Origin: Fen-1058 sp964398185
Lineage (GTDB): Bacteria; Chloroflexota; Anaerolineae; Fen-1058
NCBI GenBank assembly: GCA_964398185.1
Contig: CAYNML010000001.1
Location: 101,059 to 165,058 of the forward strand
DNA length: 64,000 bases
Direction: 5' to 3'
Shown here: piece after piece, positions 23,084 to 33,212 of the stretch
Layout of the letters: each line of letters starts with the position of its first letter
How positions within the stretch are numbered: the stretch's first letter is position 1
Program-made: the position numbers and the translations under genes
Notes under the pieces: generated by a model
Database searches by the model: none
What the model saw: only the letters and a program-made list of their open reading frames with translations
What the model was told of the DNA's origin: nothing

Positions 23084-26000
23084 TTACCGTTGAATCAACG
23101 GCAGATACACCTGCTTCATATCCAGCACAAACACCACCTGCGACACATTGCCATACACATCCACCGGACGGACGATGCCATACGCGATTGGTGCGCCGCC
23201 AACCCATGTCGCTCGATCGAACGACCAGTTCGATCCGTTCAACAGGGCCGTCTGGTACGTCGCGCCGCCGTCGAGGCTGATCTGCACTTGCGCCACGCCC
23301 GATCCATCAGACACCGTGCCGCTGATGATCGATCCCGTGCCGAGAACGTTCACTGCCGGCCCCGTCGTGTCCAGTGTGATCGTGATCGGCGCGCTGTTGG
23401 GGCTGACGTTGCCCGCGCTGTCGATGGCGCGCGCCACCACTTGCAGTGGATCGCCATCGGTGTGGCTCGCATCGATCGGCACGGCCCACGTCACTTCGCC
23501 GGCCTGCGGCGCAGTGAGCAGCGCCGAGCCATCGCCCAACAGCGCCTGCTTGAACGCCTTGCCGTTCAGACTCACTTCCACTGAACTGAGCAGCCCGGTG
23601 TTGTCGAAGGCCAGACCCTTCAGCAAGTTGATGTTCTTCGTGAACACTTGTGTCAGCGTGAATTGCACGGAAGGTACCAGGTTATCCGTCTGCACCGTCA
23701 CCGTGTCGGTCGAGACTTTGCCGTTGTCGGCTTGCACGCGCAGCGTCCACAACTGGTTGTAACCGGCAGGCAGTGTATGCGTCACGCTCTGCACCGCGCC
23801 GAGGTTGCCCAGCAGGCTGAAGCCCGCGCCCTTGTTGATGCTGACCTGCGCCTTGCACATCAGGAAGGACTGGCTCAGATCGATGTAGAGCGGCAGCTTG
23901 AATTGACCGGGCGGCGCATACACGATGGGGCCGATCTTGCCGAACTTCGCCTGACCCACGCTGTTGTCGATCGCATAGGCCGTGGTGGCGGGCGGCTGCG
24001 GCACAAGCGGCAAACCCTGATAGGCCAGCGTCGCCGAGACGGGCACACTGAACACACCGGTTGAGGCAGGTGTCAACGCCTTCACCGTCAACGTCACCGT
24101 CGCCGGTTGACCGGCGCTCGCATCCACTTGCAGCACCCATTGGCGGCTGTTGGCCGGGCACGACTGGCACACAGCGCCGCCGATCAGATTCGAGAAGTTC
24201 ATCAGCACCGGCGACGGCGCACCCAGCGACACGGTCAACGGATGATTGTTGTACGGCAGCACATCCACGTTGTTGATGGCGATCGTCATCGTCGCCACTT
24301 CATTGGGCAGCAGCTGCGTCTTGAAGCCCGGATTGATCTCAACCTGCGGCGCGATCCACTGCGTGGGCAGATCGGACGCGACCGAGGGATAGCCGTTTGC
24401 CAGCGAAGGCCAGTAAACTCGATCGGGGAACGTGATCGGCCCGGTGATGATGTGCGTCGTGGAGATGCGCGCGCCCGAGGGGATGATGGCCCCGACGCCG
24501 TCGCTTGTGGCGACGTAGGCCAGCAGCGAGACCGGCACACCCGCTGTCGCGCCGATGCCGTTGCGGTCGAAGACGATCTCGGTGTCATCATCCACGATCG
24601 CGTAACTCGCATTCGTCGGCGAAATGACCCAGCCCGCGCCTGTGTTCGAGTAGATGGTGTGCGTCGGCGCGCCGCTGATCACCAGCGCGTAATCGGCTGC
24701 AAAGGGCAGCGTGTGTACGGCTTCGCCGCCGGGCATGATCGGGCCGAGTGAGCTCGTCGAGCCGCCTGCTTTCGTATCGAGATAGATCGCAAAGCGTTTC
24801 TCCAGATTCCAGTCGCTGCCCGTAAAACCGAGATACAGTTTGTTCGCGTCCCACGTTGCCAGCAGCAGCGCCGGTTTCAACGCCGCGTAGGGATCGTAAG
24901 TGGCGAACATGCCCTCGGTGTATTCGCTGTTCGCAAAGTCGAGCAGGCCGTCGGGCAAAATCGCGGACGGCGTGCGGAAGCGATTGATCAGATACGGCCC
25001 GTCGTGTACCACGCGCTGATTGCCCGCGCTGTCCACCACGCGCACGTGCGCATACCACGCGCCCGGCGCATCGAGCACGCGCGAAACCTGATTGACACCC
25101 ACCACGCTCGTCGGCAGCGTGTTGCTGATCTGATCGATCACGGCATAGCGCGTGACGGGGTTCGCATCCACGATCGGGTTCCACGTGATCACCAGCGTCG
25201 GTGTCATGTTGACGTACCACTTGTCGCCCTGCAAGTTGCCGCTGATCACTGGCCGCGCGATCAGCGTGTCGGTCACGACGTAGCGATAGGCGTGCGCCAC
25301 GTTGCCGAAGGCATCGCGCGTCACACTGCGGAACGTGATGGTGCGCTGATCGCTGCGCTTGATGTTGGACTGATCGAACCACGCACCCGGCGCGGCGAAG
25401 AACAACGGCTGGCGCGTCCAGCGTTCGCCGTCGAAGGTGCGGAAGTGCTGCACCGGCTGCGGGCTGATCAACGTGCCGCTGATGTTCACGCGCAGGAAGC
25501 CTTCGCGGAACAACGTCGGCGTGTTGAGTGTGCCGCTGATCGTTGGAATACTCACCGCGCTGCGATTGACGAACGATTCGCCGACGAACCACGATCGATC
25601 GGGCAGCCGATTCCCGGCGCGATCGATCGTGCGGGCGTACACCCGATAGTCTCCCTCGGCCCCAAAGGTCAACGTCACGCTGAAGGGTGTGATCAGCGCG
25701 TTCGGGAGGCCCAGTGTCGCACTCTGCCACGATGTCGGCAGCGTGGCCGTGTACGGCAAACTCGGATTCGTGATCGGGCCGGAGACACCCACCTCGACGT
25801 GCGCCACACCCGACGGGAACATGAAAGGCAGATCGGCTTCGTGCAGGAACGAGGCGTTCGTGCCGGGCGCGCCCACCATGAGATCGCGCAGGCCGTCGCC
25901 GTTGATGTCGCCGCTGCTCAGATAGCCGCCTGCTTCCTGAGAACTGAGCGTGCCGTAGATGAACAGCGTCGCGCTGACGGGCGACATGTCGCGCAGCCAC

Positions 26001-29000
26001 GGCGTCTGGCCGCTCAACACGATGGCCGCGCCGCCCGCGGTGCCCACCCGCCCGAAAGCGAAGTCGTCCTTGCCGTCGCGATCGAGATCGCCCAGGGGTG
26101 CGAGGCCTTCACCCAGCGGCGGGAAACCAAACGCGCCGGTGATCTCGCGGAACGAGATATCCGCCGTGGTCGAGAGCGGCTGCGTGGGCAGGTAAGGATT
26201 CTCGGGCTTGCGGCCAAACATCACGAACAACCGCGAAATGCCGGGCAGCGGATCACCAATCAGCATGTCGCGCAGGCCGTCGCCGTTGACATCGCCGACG
26301 GCTGACACGCGCTGCTGTTGACCATCGCCCTGCAAACGCGCGATCGAGTTGACGCTGGCCAGCGCAGAGGTGGGCCATTCCTGCCGCGAGCGACCGTTGA
26401 TTAACGACACGATCAGATTGGTGGCCATCAAGAAATCGGACAGGCCGTCGCCGTTGGTGTCGCCTACGCCCGCGATGTCGGGCATCAGCGGCGCGGTGCA
26501 TGGCGGAACGATGCACACGCGGCCATAGATGCGTGACTGCTGCGAGGCGGGCGCGCCACGCTCGCGGCCAAAGTAGACAAATACCGGTTCGTAGATCGTG
26601 GTGCTGTCACGTGCCGCGCCGATCAAGATATCTGCCAGGCCGTCGCCGTCGAGATCGCCGCCGCTGGCGACCGAGCCGCCAAAGGCCAGCGTGCTCGTCG
26701 GGCTGATGCGCCAGTCCGCGCCGCTGCTCAGGTTGATCGAGGTCGGCCAGTTGCGGCGGCCCAGCAGCAGATACGCGCGACCTCTGCCTGTGTTCACATT
26801 CGGATCGCCAATCAGCAATTCGCCGATGCCGTCGCCGTTCACGTCGAACAGGCCCGGCGGATTGATCGCCACGCTCGGTGTCCACGAATACGGCCCGGTG
26901 AAGTCCAGTTCACCAAAGATGCGCACATCGGCTTCTGAGTAGCTCAGCGTTGACGTGTAGCCGCCCGGCTTGCCGAAGAAGAGGCCGACCTCGATCGGTT
27001 TGGCGGGATCGAACGTGACCGTCGCCACATCGTCGATCGTGTCGCCGTTGAGATCGCCGACGATGTGACCGGCGCTTTGCAGATCGGCCGGTTCGTCGAC
27101 GAGGAAGGCCGTATCACGCGACGACAGCGTCTGCGAAACCGGATAAGCGGGCGAGGTGTTGCGCGCGCCGTTCAAGGCGGTGTCATCGGCGCGGCCACCC
27201 AGGTTGATCGTCGTCGTGGAGATGGTCTGCGGCGGGCGCACGAACGTGAAGGGCGGATCGTCGTCGATGACCACCAGCAGCGAATCGCTGTTGACGCGCA
27301 CGTTGCCCGCCCGATCGATCGCGCCGAGGTTCAACTGATACAGCCCCTGCGCGGAAGGCGAGGCTTTGCCGTCCGGTGCGGCGGCCGGCAGCGAAAAGCG
27401 CGTGCTGAAGTCGCTGGCCACCGCGCCCGGATTCGACAGGATCGATTCGCCGCGCAGATATTCGGTGCCGCTCAACGTGAAGTGCTGTGCCAGCACTTGC
27501 GCATTGCCTGCGCCTGAAACGTAAGCCGCGCCCGTCGTATCGGTCAGGCGGCCCGTGATCGTGAACGCAGCCAGCGACTCGACGCTGAACGTGGTGGACA
27601 CATACTTCACGCCATCGACCTCAAACGTGCCGCCGGAGGGGATCGTGCTGTCGGCATAGAAAACGATCGGGCCAACGATAGGTCCTGGCACGCCGTATTG
27701 ATCGGTCCCGCGCACGAAGAGGTTGTAAGTGCCGTCAGCAGGCGGTGTGAAATCGTAATACCAGCCCGTTTGATACAGGCTGCCGACGACGGCGTTCTTC
27801 CAATCGGGGTTGGTGCAGACCGGTGTGGTCTTCACGCACACGTGCACGCTGCTCACGCCTTCGGGATCATCGGCGTTGCCCTGCAAGCGGATCGGACTGT
27901 ACAGCGCGCTCTCGATCGATCCCGAGGTGGGCAGCGTGACGGAGATCGCCGGCCCGCCCCGATTGATCAACAACTCGACCGCGTCCGTGACCACGCGCGT
28001 GATGCCGTTTTCCACGTAACTCATTTGCGCGGTCACAGTGACGGTGTCTGCCGGAATGATCGCGGGCAAGCCGGTGATGGTGGTGCTGAACTGGCGGTTG
28101 AGCCCCAGCGGCGCGAAAGACCAACCGTAGGTGTTGGCCGGCAAGCCCGCGCGCGGCGTCGCTTGATTCAACTGCGGATTGGGATCGACCGGCAGCAGCT
28201 TGGCGCTGGTCGAGACGTTGTTGAACCCGATCGGCAGAGCTACCGTCAAGATCGGCGTCTGCGCTAAGGTCTGATCGCCCTGCCACGGATAGCTGCCCAC
28301 CTTGAGGCGCGTGCCGCCGCCGTAGACCAACTCCTGCGAGATCGAGACGCTGACTTTCTCAAGATTGAAAGCGTTGGGGCCGGACTTCTGCACCTTCTCT
28401 TTCGTGTCACTGCGCGCATCCTTGTCGGCGTTGGCCAGGCGCGGATTGGGGAAGGCCGCCGGATCAGGCAGGCCCGGATACGCATCGTTCATCTCAATGC
28501 GCCACGGCGCGACGATGTGCGTTTGGTAGGCGAACCACTTCGCCACTTCTTCGCCGTCCTTCAAGCCGTCCTCGTCGGTGTCCGCTTTGTGCGGATACGT
28601 GCCCAGCACGAACTCGTCGTGATCGAACAGTCCATCGCCGTCGGTGTCGGACGAGCAGGGCGACGATTCGTAATCGAACAACTCGAAGCGATCGCTCAGC
28701 AGATCGGCCTGGCCGAATTCGCTGGTCCACGTCACGTGCGATTGATCGTTGCCGCAGAAATAGTTGTCGATGCCGAGCACGCCTTGATCGATGTTGCCGT
28801 CCATCCCGTCCCCGTCGGGATCGTGATTCTTCAATTGCTGCCATTCCCACAACTGGGTCAGCGTGCGCGGCAGGATGTCGAAGTAGATGTAGCTGACGCT
28901 GGGCGGCGAGGCGTAACTTTCGTCGTACACATCGCAATCCAGCCCGAAGATGCCGCAGTTTTCCCACGTTTGCTTGATGCCCAGCGAGATGTCGGTGGAA

Positions 29001-32000
29001 ACCACGCCGTTGATCTTGGGCTTGGCCGGCGAGATGGTCAGCCATTCCTGAGAGTAGTAATCGCGCACGCGGAACTGCACGGGCAGTTCGATGGTGGTGC
29101 TGGGCACTTTGTTGGTGTAGTAAATGCCCGACTTACTGCGATTATGATCGCGATAGTAGCCCCACTCGTATTCGTGTTTCAGGTGGAAAGTCGCGCAGCC
29201 GCCCGTCGCCGAATCCAACGCATACGACGGCCAGTTCTCCATGTCTTCGATGTTCTGGAAGAACTGCAAAATCTGAACGCCGCACAACTCGAAGCCGTCG
29301 CCGTTGGCGTAGCGGCCCAGCCGCACCCACGCCCGCGAGCGTTTCAGCGCGTCGCTCTCGCCGCTCATGGTGACCGTGCCCGTGATGGTGAAGCCGAAGC
29401 GATCGCCCGCGATGAGGCCGCCCAGCGGCGCATCGTCAAACGCGCGGAACGCCATTGACCCGACCTGCGGCGAACCGAGGATCGAGGCCAGCGGCTCCGG
29501 ATCGGGATTCACGGCGTCGAGGAACGCGCCGATCGGATCGAGGAACGCGGCGATCACCTCGCCCACTTTGCCGAAGTAATCCTTGAGGAAACTCGTCACC
29601 AGCTTGACGAGGGCGATGGCGATGGAGACGATGGTGCCGATGGGGAAGATGGTAGCGACCACAAACAGCACGATGGCGATCGCAATCTCGAAGATCGCTT
29701 TCAGGATGACGCCGATGACGCCCAGCACACTCAGATTCCCCGTGGCGATCTGCATGAACATATTGAACAGCGAGGCAAACACGGTGATGATCAGCCCGAC
29801 AAATTGCATGTTTTGGCTGAGACCGACGAGTTCGCCCGTCACCGCTTTCAGCACTTCACTGACCACCTGCGTGCCCTTCGTCACCAGAATCTGAATGGTG
29901 TTCCACAGCTCCTGAATCTTCTTGAAGATTTCCAACAGGCGGAATAGCACCTTGACCACGTCGCCGAGGAAGTCGAGATCGATGATGGAAGCCAGCCACG
30001 TCAGTACGTTGATGGCGGTCTGCGTGAACTCGACCAGCGAAGCCGGGGTGATCGACACATCGCCCGCGAAGAAATCCTTGAAGCCGCCCACGACATCTTC
30101 GGCGTAACCGACCACGGTGTTCCATTGATCCTCGAGCCATTGCCCCGGCCCGCCCGGATACTGCATTACGCCCAAGAGGAAATCGACCACCTGCCGGAAC
30201 TCAGCGGGCAAGCCGTTGAGCAGCCCGTATTGATCGAGCAGGTTGAGGATATCCGCGTAGAAGTTGGGATCGCTCAGCGCGTCGGTGATGTCTGTCAGGT
30301 TCAGATCGCCGATCGATTGCATGACGGTCTGCCCCTGATGCCAGACCGTCGTCGCCATTTGCAGCACGGTCATGGCGTCGTTGTAGTACTGCTCGATCGT
30401 GCCGTAAATCTCGTCGAACTGCTTTTGCACGTCCTTCAGCACTTCGTCGAGGCCCAGCATCGTCCAATCGCCCGCTGCCGGGACGTAGGGCATGTCGCCG
30501 ATCGAGGCCACCAACAAGCTGCCCGCCGACGGATCGAACTTGTACGTCGCCAGCTTCAGTGTGCGACTGGTGGCGATCTGCTTGACGCACAGGTTCAGCG
30601 TCAGATCGTTGAAGTTCACATCCTTCAATTCATCCACGTTCAACGTGGCCGTGCGCTGCTCGGTGGCGAGGATCAACGTGGGCGTGAAATTGTGGCTGGG
30701 GTACAGGCTGTTCAGGATGCTGCGCGTCGTCGTCACGTTGACGTTCAGCAGCATCTCGTCGAGATGGCGGAAACTTTCCGGCGGCGAGACGCGGAAAGTG
30801 TGCGTGATGCCCCAGTGCTCCGTGATCGTCGCCGTGTTGCCGACGTTGAAGCGTGTGTACACATCCGTCAGGCTCAAGCGCCCGCTCAGATATTGCGCTT
30901 CCAATCCGGCGCGCAGTAATGCGATCGGCCCCGCGTCAAAGCGCTGTGTATTCGTCGGATAAGCGCCGGCCACAATCGCGCTGGCGCCCGCCTGCCGCGA
31001 GACGCGCACGCCCGTGATCTGATAACCTTCGTCGTAGATGATCAAGCCGTAACTGCCGGTGGGGCTGGCCGCCATTTCGCCGGCCTGGCCGCCTTCGACG
31101 GGCCGCAGCACATCGCCCTGCACCGCCCACTTCAAGCGCATGTCGCGCCAGCGCACGGTGTTATCGAGGCTGGGTTGATCTTGAAAGACCTTGGCTTGCA
31201 GCGCATACACGCGCCCGCCGCGTTCCACCGGGACCAGCGGCAGGATCATCTGATACGCGCCGTCGCTCTGCTGCGTGGCGCTGATGCCGTAGCTCGTCAT
31301 CGCCAGCACGCTGGGCAGATCACTGCCGTCGACGGTCACTTGCAAGAAAGGCGCAATTTGCAGCATGCCGCTCGTGCCGCTAATGAAACTGTGCTGGATC
31401 ATCCCTCGAGCATCTTCGGGCCATTCCAGCGCGGATTTGTAGGCATATTGCAGATGTTCGGCTTCCAACGGGCGCACCTGCACTTCGTAGTAAAACACTT
31501 CGCGCAGCGCGCCGGGGTAGTTGCTGTCCACCATCTCGAACGTCATGTTCGCGCCGTCGATGCGCGTGGTGTAGGCGTCGTCGGCGTTGTTCCACTTGCC
31601 GCCCAGTTCGCCCGACTTGGAAAACGGCGACACGTCCAGCGAATCCGGCACATGGTCGCTGTCGTTGTCGTCCGACCACGCGTAAGGCTTTGGCTGATAC
31701 TCGGTATACGCGCACTGGCCGTGATCGAATTCATCGCCGTCGCGGATACCGTCGCTGTTGGTGTCGGGGTTCAGCGGATCGGTCTCGACGCTGATGGTGC
31801 TCTGGCCGTAGGTGCAGTTGTGCCCGAGGATTTCTTCGTCGTCGTCCAACCCGTCCAGATCGCTGTCTTTCGCAAAGGGATTCGTGCCCGCTTTCAATTC
31901 GTAACCGTTGGGCAGACCGTCGCCATCGTCGTCGCCGAACTCCGGTACATCGGCAGCGGCTTCCGCGATCTTGGCCTGCTGCCGTTCTCCGAGTTGCTGC

Positions 32001-33118
32001 GCATTGCGCAGCATCGATTCCAGCGCGCTCGGCTCTTCCGATTGATCTCCAACGCCCAACGCTTGATCGGGTGCAGCGGCGTAAACCGTATTGGGTACGA
32101 CCATCGCCATGACCAACGCGATCACGATGGTTCGCTGCCAGCGACGGCTGAGGCGTGTGCGGGTCGCAAGGAACACGCTCAAGGTTGCGACTGCGCTCAG
32201 CAGCAGCGTCAACGTCAACGTTTCAGGCAGCGAAGAACCGAACGGGATCGCCCGGGGATCGATCGGGGCGGCAGGGGTCTGCGTCAGCGGCGTCAAATTC
32301 GGATCGAACCACGACGCGGGAAACTGCTCACCAAACGATGAATACGACGCGGTGCTGATCGCATGCGCGTTAAAGCCTTCCCGTGAAGACGCGCCGCGTC
32401 CGCCGCGCTGAAACGCCAGATCGAGTTTGAGACGCTCGGGCAGACCCGCTGAGCTGATCCACAACTCGCCGGTGCCGCCATACTTTAGGCCGTTGATCGT
32501 GAGCATTGTCCACGTGCGCTCGTCGAGCTGGCCTTGCTGCCGCAACATGAAGGCCAGCACGTCGCGGCTGTCCAGCGTAAAGGCCACGCGCTCAAACGTG
32601 CCGCCCAGCGTCTCGGCCGGATCGAGCTGCTGCACGTTCTTCGCGACCGAGAGCATCATGAGGCCATCGCCCGTCAGTCCCGGCGTCGAAGCGAAATCGC
32701 TGAGCGTGATCCACTGATCGTTCTGGCGCTCGTACACCTTGCCGTCGGCGATCAACATTTCCTTCGCGTTGGATGCAGAGAGATCAGCTTGAGGCTGGCG
32801 GCCCTTGATCGAACCATCGGTCAGCGCCAGGCGCGCGTGATTCGCATCGCGCACCAACGCTTCCACGCGCAGGCTCGACGCTTGCTCGGCGGGGGCGACC
32901 TTGTCGCCAAAGACGGGCAGCGGCGTGTACACCGTCTGCTGCACGTCGATGTCCACGCGATAGCTGCCGGCGGCCTGCGCCTGTTCGAGGGCGCGGCGCA
33001 GCAGGTCTTCGGCGGTTGGCGGCTGTGCCGCAGCGCGCGGCAGCGCCAGCGTCCCCAGCACCATCAGCACGGTAACGATCAACACGAACGATAATGCCAA
33101 CGTGCGCGAGTGTTGCAT
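23084..33118 (-). CDS. Giant mosaic exoprotein (3344 residues) with TSP3, FG-GAP and Ig-like parts and YLPL tail
   Basis: Parts in order: signal peptide (1-31); LolA/LppX-like domain (about 30-250); a membrane segment near 295-318 followed by a basic stretch and a second signal-peptide-like segment ending TVYAAA near 348. Then come thrombospondin-type-3 calcium repeats (about 396-466, DDDGDGLPNGYE); a long helical region with several hydrophobic segments (about 1075-1190); a second TSP3 set (about 1430-1520); Ig-like parts; six FG-GAP calcium repeats (about 2020-2420, such as DVNGDGIGELLIGDP). A CBM9-like region (about 2720-2900) and Ig-like modules follow, ending KQVYLPLIQR. The start is the ATG of MQHSRTLAL with GAGGGGG upstream. 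It is a likely cell-surface adhesin or integrin-like protein; the function is unproven. Confidence 0.85.
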   Translation of the reverse strand: MQHSRTLALSFVLIVTVLMVLGTLALPRAAAQPPTAEDLLRRALEQAQAAGSYRVDIDVQQTVYTPLPVFGDKVAPAEQASSLRVEALVRDANHARLALTDGSIKGRQPQADLSASNAKEMLIADGKVYERQNDQWITLSDFASTPGLTGDGLMMLSVAKNVQQLDPAETLGGTFERVAFTLDSRDVLAFMLRQQGQLDERTWTMLTINGLKYGGTGELWISSAGLPERLKLDLAFQRGGRGASSREGFNAHAISTASYSSFGEQFPASWFDPNLTPLTQTPAAPIDPRAIPFGSSLPETLTLTLLLSAVATLSVFLATRTRLSRRWQRTIVIALVMAMVVPNTVYAAAPDQALGVGDQSEEPSALESMLRNAQQLGERQQAKIAEAAADVPEFGDDDGDGLPNGYELKAGTNPFAKDSDLDGLDDDEEILGHNCTYGQSTISVETDPLNPDTNSDGIRDGDEFDHGQCAYTEYQPKPYAWSDDNDSDHVPDSLDVSPFSKSGELGGKWNNADDAYTTRIDGANMTFEMVDSNYPGALREVFYYEVQVRPLEAEHLQYAYKSALEWPEDARGMIQHSFISGTSGMLQIAPFLQVTVDGSDLPSVLAMTSYGISATQQSDGAYQMILPLVPVERGGRVYALQAKVFQDQPSLDNTVRWRDMRLKWAVQGDVLRPVEGGQAGEMAASPTGSYGLIIYDEGYQITGVRVSRQAGASAIVAGAYPTNTQRFDAGPIALLRAGLEAQYLSGRLSLTDVYTRFNVGNTATITEHWGITHTFRVSPPESFRHLDEMLLNVNVTTTRSILNSLYPSHNFTPTLILATEQRTATLNVDELKDVNFNDLTLNLCVKQIATSRTLKLATYKFDPSAGSLLVASIGDMPYVPAAGDWTMLGLDEVLKDVQKQFDEIYGTIEQYYNDAMTVLQMATTVWHQGQTVMQSIGDLNLTDITDALSDPNFYADILNLLDQYGLLNGLPAEFRQVVDFLLGVMQYPGGPGQWLEDQWNTVVGYAEDVVGGFKDFFAGDVSITPASLVEFTQTAINVLTWLASIIDLDFLGDVVKVLFRLLEIFKKIQELWNTIQILVTKGTQVVSEVLKAVTGELVGLSQNMQFVGLIITVFASLFNMFMQIATGNLSVLGVIGVILKAIFEIAIAIVLFVVATIFPIGTIVSIAIALVKLVTSFLKDYFGKVGEVIAAFLDPIGAFLDAVNPDPEPLASILGSPQVGSMAFRAFDDAPLGGLIAGDRFGFTITGTVTMSGESDALKRSRAWVRLGRYANGDGFELCGVQILQFFQNIEDMENWPSYALDSATGGCATFHLKHEYEWGYYRDHNRSKSGIYYTNKVPSTTIELPVQFRVRDYYSQEWLTISPAKPKINGVVSTDISLGIKQTWENCGIFGLDCDVYDESYASPPSVSYIYFDILPRTLTQLWEWQQLKNHDPDGDGMDGNIDQGVLGIDNYFCGNDQSHVTWTSEFGQADLLSDRFELFDYESSPCSSDTDGDGLFDHDEFVLGTYPHKADTDEDGLKDGEEVAKWFAYQTHIVAPWRIEMNDAYPGLPDPAAFPNPRLANADKDARSDTKEKVQKSGPNAFNLEKVSVSISQELVYGGGTRLKVGSYPWQGDQTLAQTPILTVALPIGFNNVSTSAKLLPVDPNPQLNQATPRAGLPANTYGWSFAPLGLNRQFSTTITGLPAIIPADTVTVTAQMSYVENGITRVVTDAVELLINRGGPAISVTLPTSGSIESALYSPIRLQGNADDPEGVSSVHVCVKTTPVCTNPDWKNAVVGSLYQTGWYYDFTPPADGTYNLFVRGTDQYGVPGPIVGPIVFYADSTIPSGGTFEVDGVKYVSTTFSVESLAAFTITGRLTDTTGAAYVSGAGNAQVLAQHFTLSGTEYLRGESILSNPGAVASDFSTRFSLPAAAPDGKASPSAQGLYQLNLGAIDRAGNVRVNSDSLLVVIDDDPPFTFVRPPQTISTTTINLGGRADDTALNGARNTSPAYPVSQTLSSRDTAFLVDEPADLQSAGHIVGDLNGDTIDDVATVTFDPAKPIEVGLFFGKPGGYTSTLSYSEADVRIFGELDFTGPYSWTPSVAINPPGLFDVNGDGIGELLIGDPNVNTGRGRAYLLLGRRNWPTSINLSSGADWRISPTSTLAFGGSVASGGDLDGDGLADILIGAARDSTTIYEPVFVYFGRERGAPASQQSRIYGRVCIVPPCTAPLMPDIAGVGDTNGDGLSDFLMATNLIVSLINGRSRQEWPTSALASVNSIARLQGDGQQQRVSAVGDVNGDGLRDMLIGDPLPGISRLFVMFGRKPENPYLPTQPLSTTADISFREITGAFGFPPLGEGLAPLGDLDRDGKDDFAFGRVGTAGGAAIVLSGQTPWLRDMSPVSATLFIYGTLSSQEAGGYLSSGDINGDGLRDLMVGAPGTNASFLHEADLPFMFPSGVAHVEVGVSGPITNPSLPYTATLPTSWQSATLGLPNALITPFSVTLTFGAEGDYRVYARTIDRAGNRLPDRSWFVGESFVNRSAVSIPTISGTLNTPTLFREGFLRVNISGTLISPQPVQHFRTFDGERWTRQPLFFAAPGAWFDQSNIKRSDQRTITFRSVTRDAFGNVAHAYRYVVTDTLIARPVISGNLQGDKWYVNMTPTLVITWNPIVDANPVTRYAVIDQISNTLPTSVVGVNQVSRVLDAPGAWYAHVRVVDSAGNQRVVHDGPYLINRFRTPSAILPDGLLDFANSEYTEGMFATYDPYAALKPALLLATWDANKLYLGFTGSDWNLEKRFAIYLDTKAGGSTSSLGPIMPGGEAVHTLPFAADYALVISGAPTHTIYSNTGAGWVISPTNASYAIVDDDTEIVFDRNGIGATAGVPVSLLAYVATSDGVGAIIPSGARISTTHIITGPITFPDRVYWPSLANGYPSVASDLPTQWIAPQVEINPGFKTQLLPNEVATMTIAINNVDVLPYNNHPLTVSLGAPSPVLMNFSNLIGGAVCQSCPANSRQWVLQVDASAGQPATVTLTVKALTPASTGVFSVPVSATLAYQGLPLVPQPPATTAYAIDNSVGQAKFGKIGPIVYAPPGQFKLPLYIDLSQSFLMCKAQVSINKGAGFSLLGNLGAVQSVTHTLPAGYNQLWTLRVQADNGKVSTDTVTVQTDNLVPSVQFTLTQVFTKNINLLKGLAFDNTGLLSSVEVSLNGKAFKQALLGDGSALLTAPQAGEVTWAVPIDASHTDGDPLQVVARAIDSAGNVSPNSAPITITLDTTGPAVNVLGTGSIISGTVSDGSGVAQVQISLDGGATYQTALLNGSNWSFDRATWVGGAPIAYGIVRPVDVYGNVSQVVFVLDMKQVYLPLIQR

Positions 33119-33140
33119 GTTCCCCCTCTTGGTTAACGCA

Positions 33141-33204
33141 GACCTGTCAGGCGGGCCGCAATGATCTGTGAACTTCAACGATCGATTGGCCCACCTGACA
33201 GGTC
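33141..33204. repeat. Palindromic intergenic element, CTGTCAGG family, copy 2
   Basis: GACCTGTCAGGCGGGCC pairs with GGCCCACCTGACAGGTC over 17 positions with a single mismatch, around a 30-base interior. It fills the gap between two giant genes and shares its CTGTCAGG core with the element at 18706-18762. Confidence 0.75.
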
Positions 33205-33212
33205 GTAGCAGT

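Noticed and set aside
24588..26000. 470-codon minus-strand frame within the giant exoprotein gene
   Set aside because: It is a shifted frame of the 3344-residue gene, with shadow-type composition (Arg, His, Ala) and no start signal.
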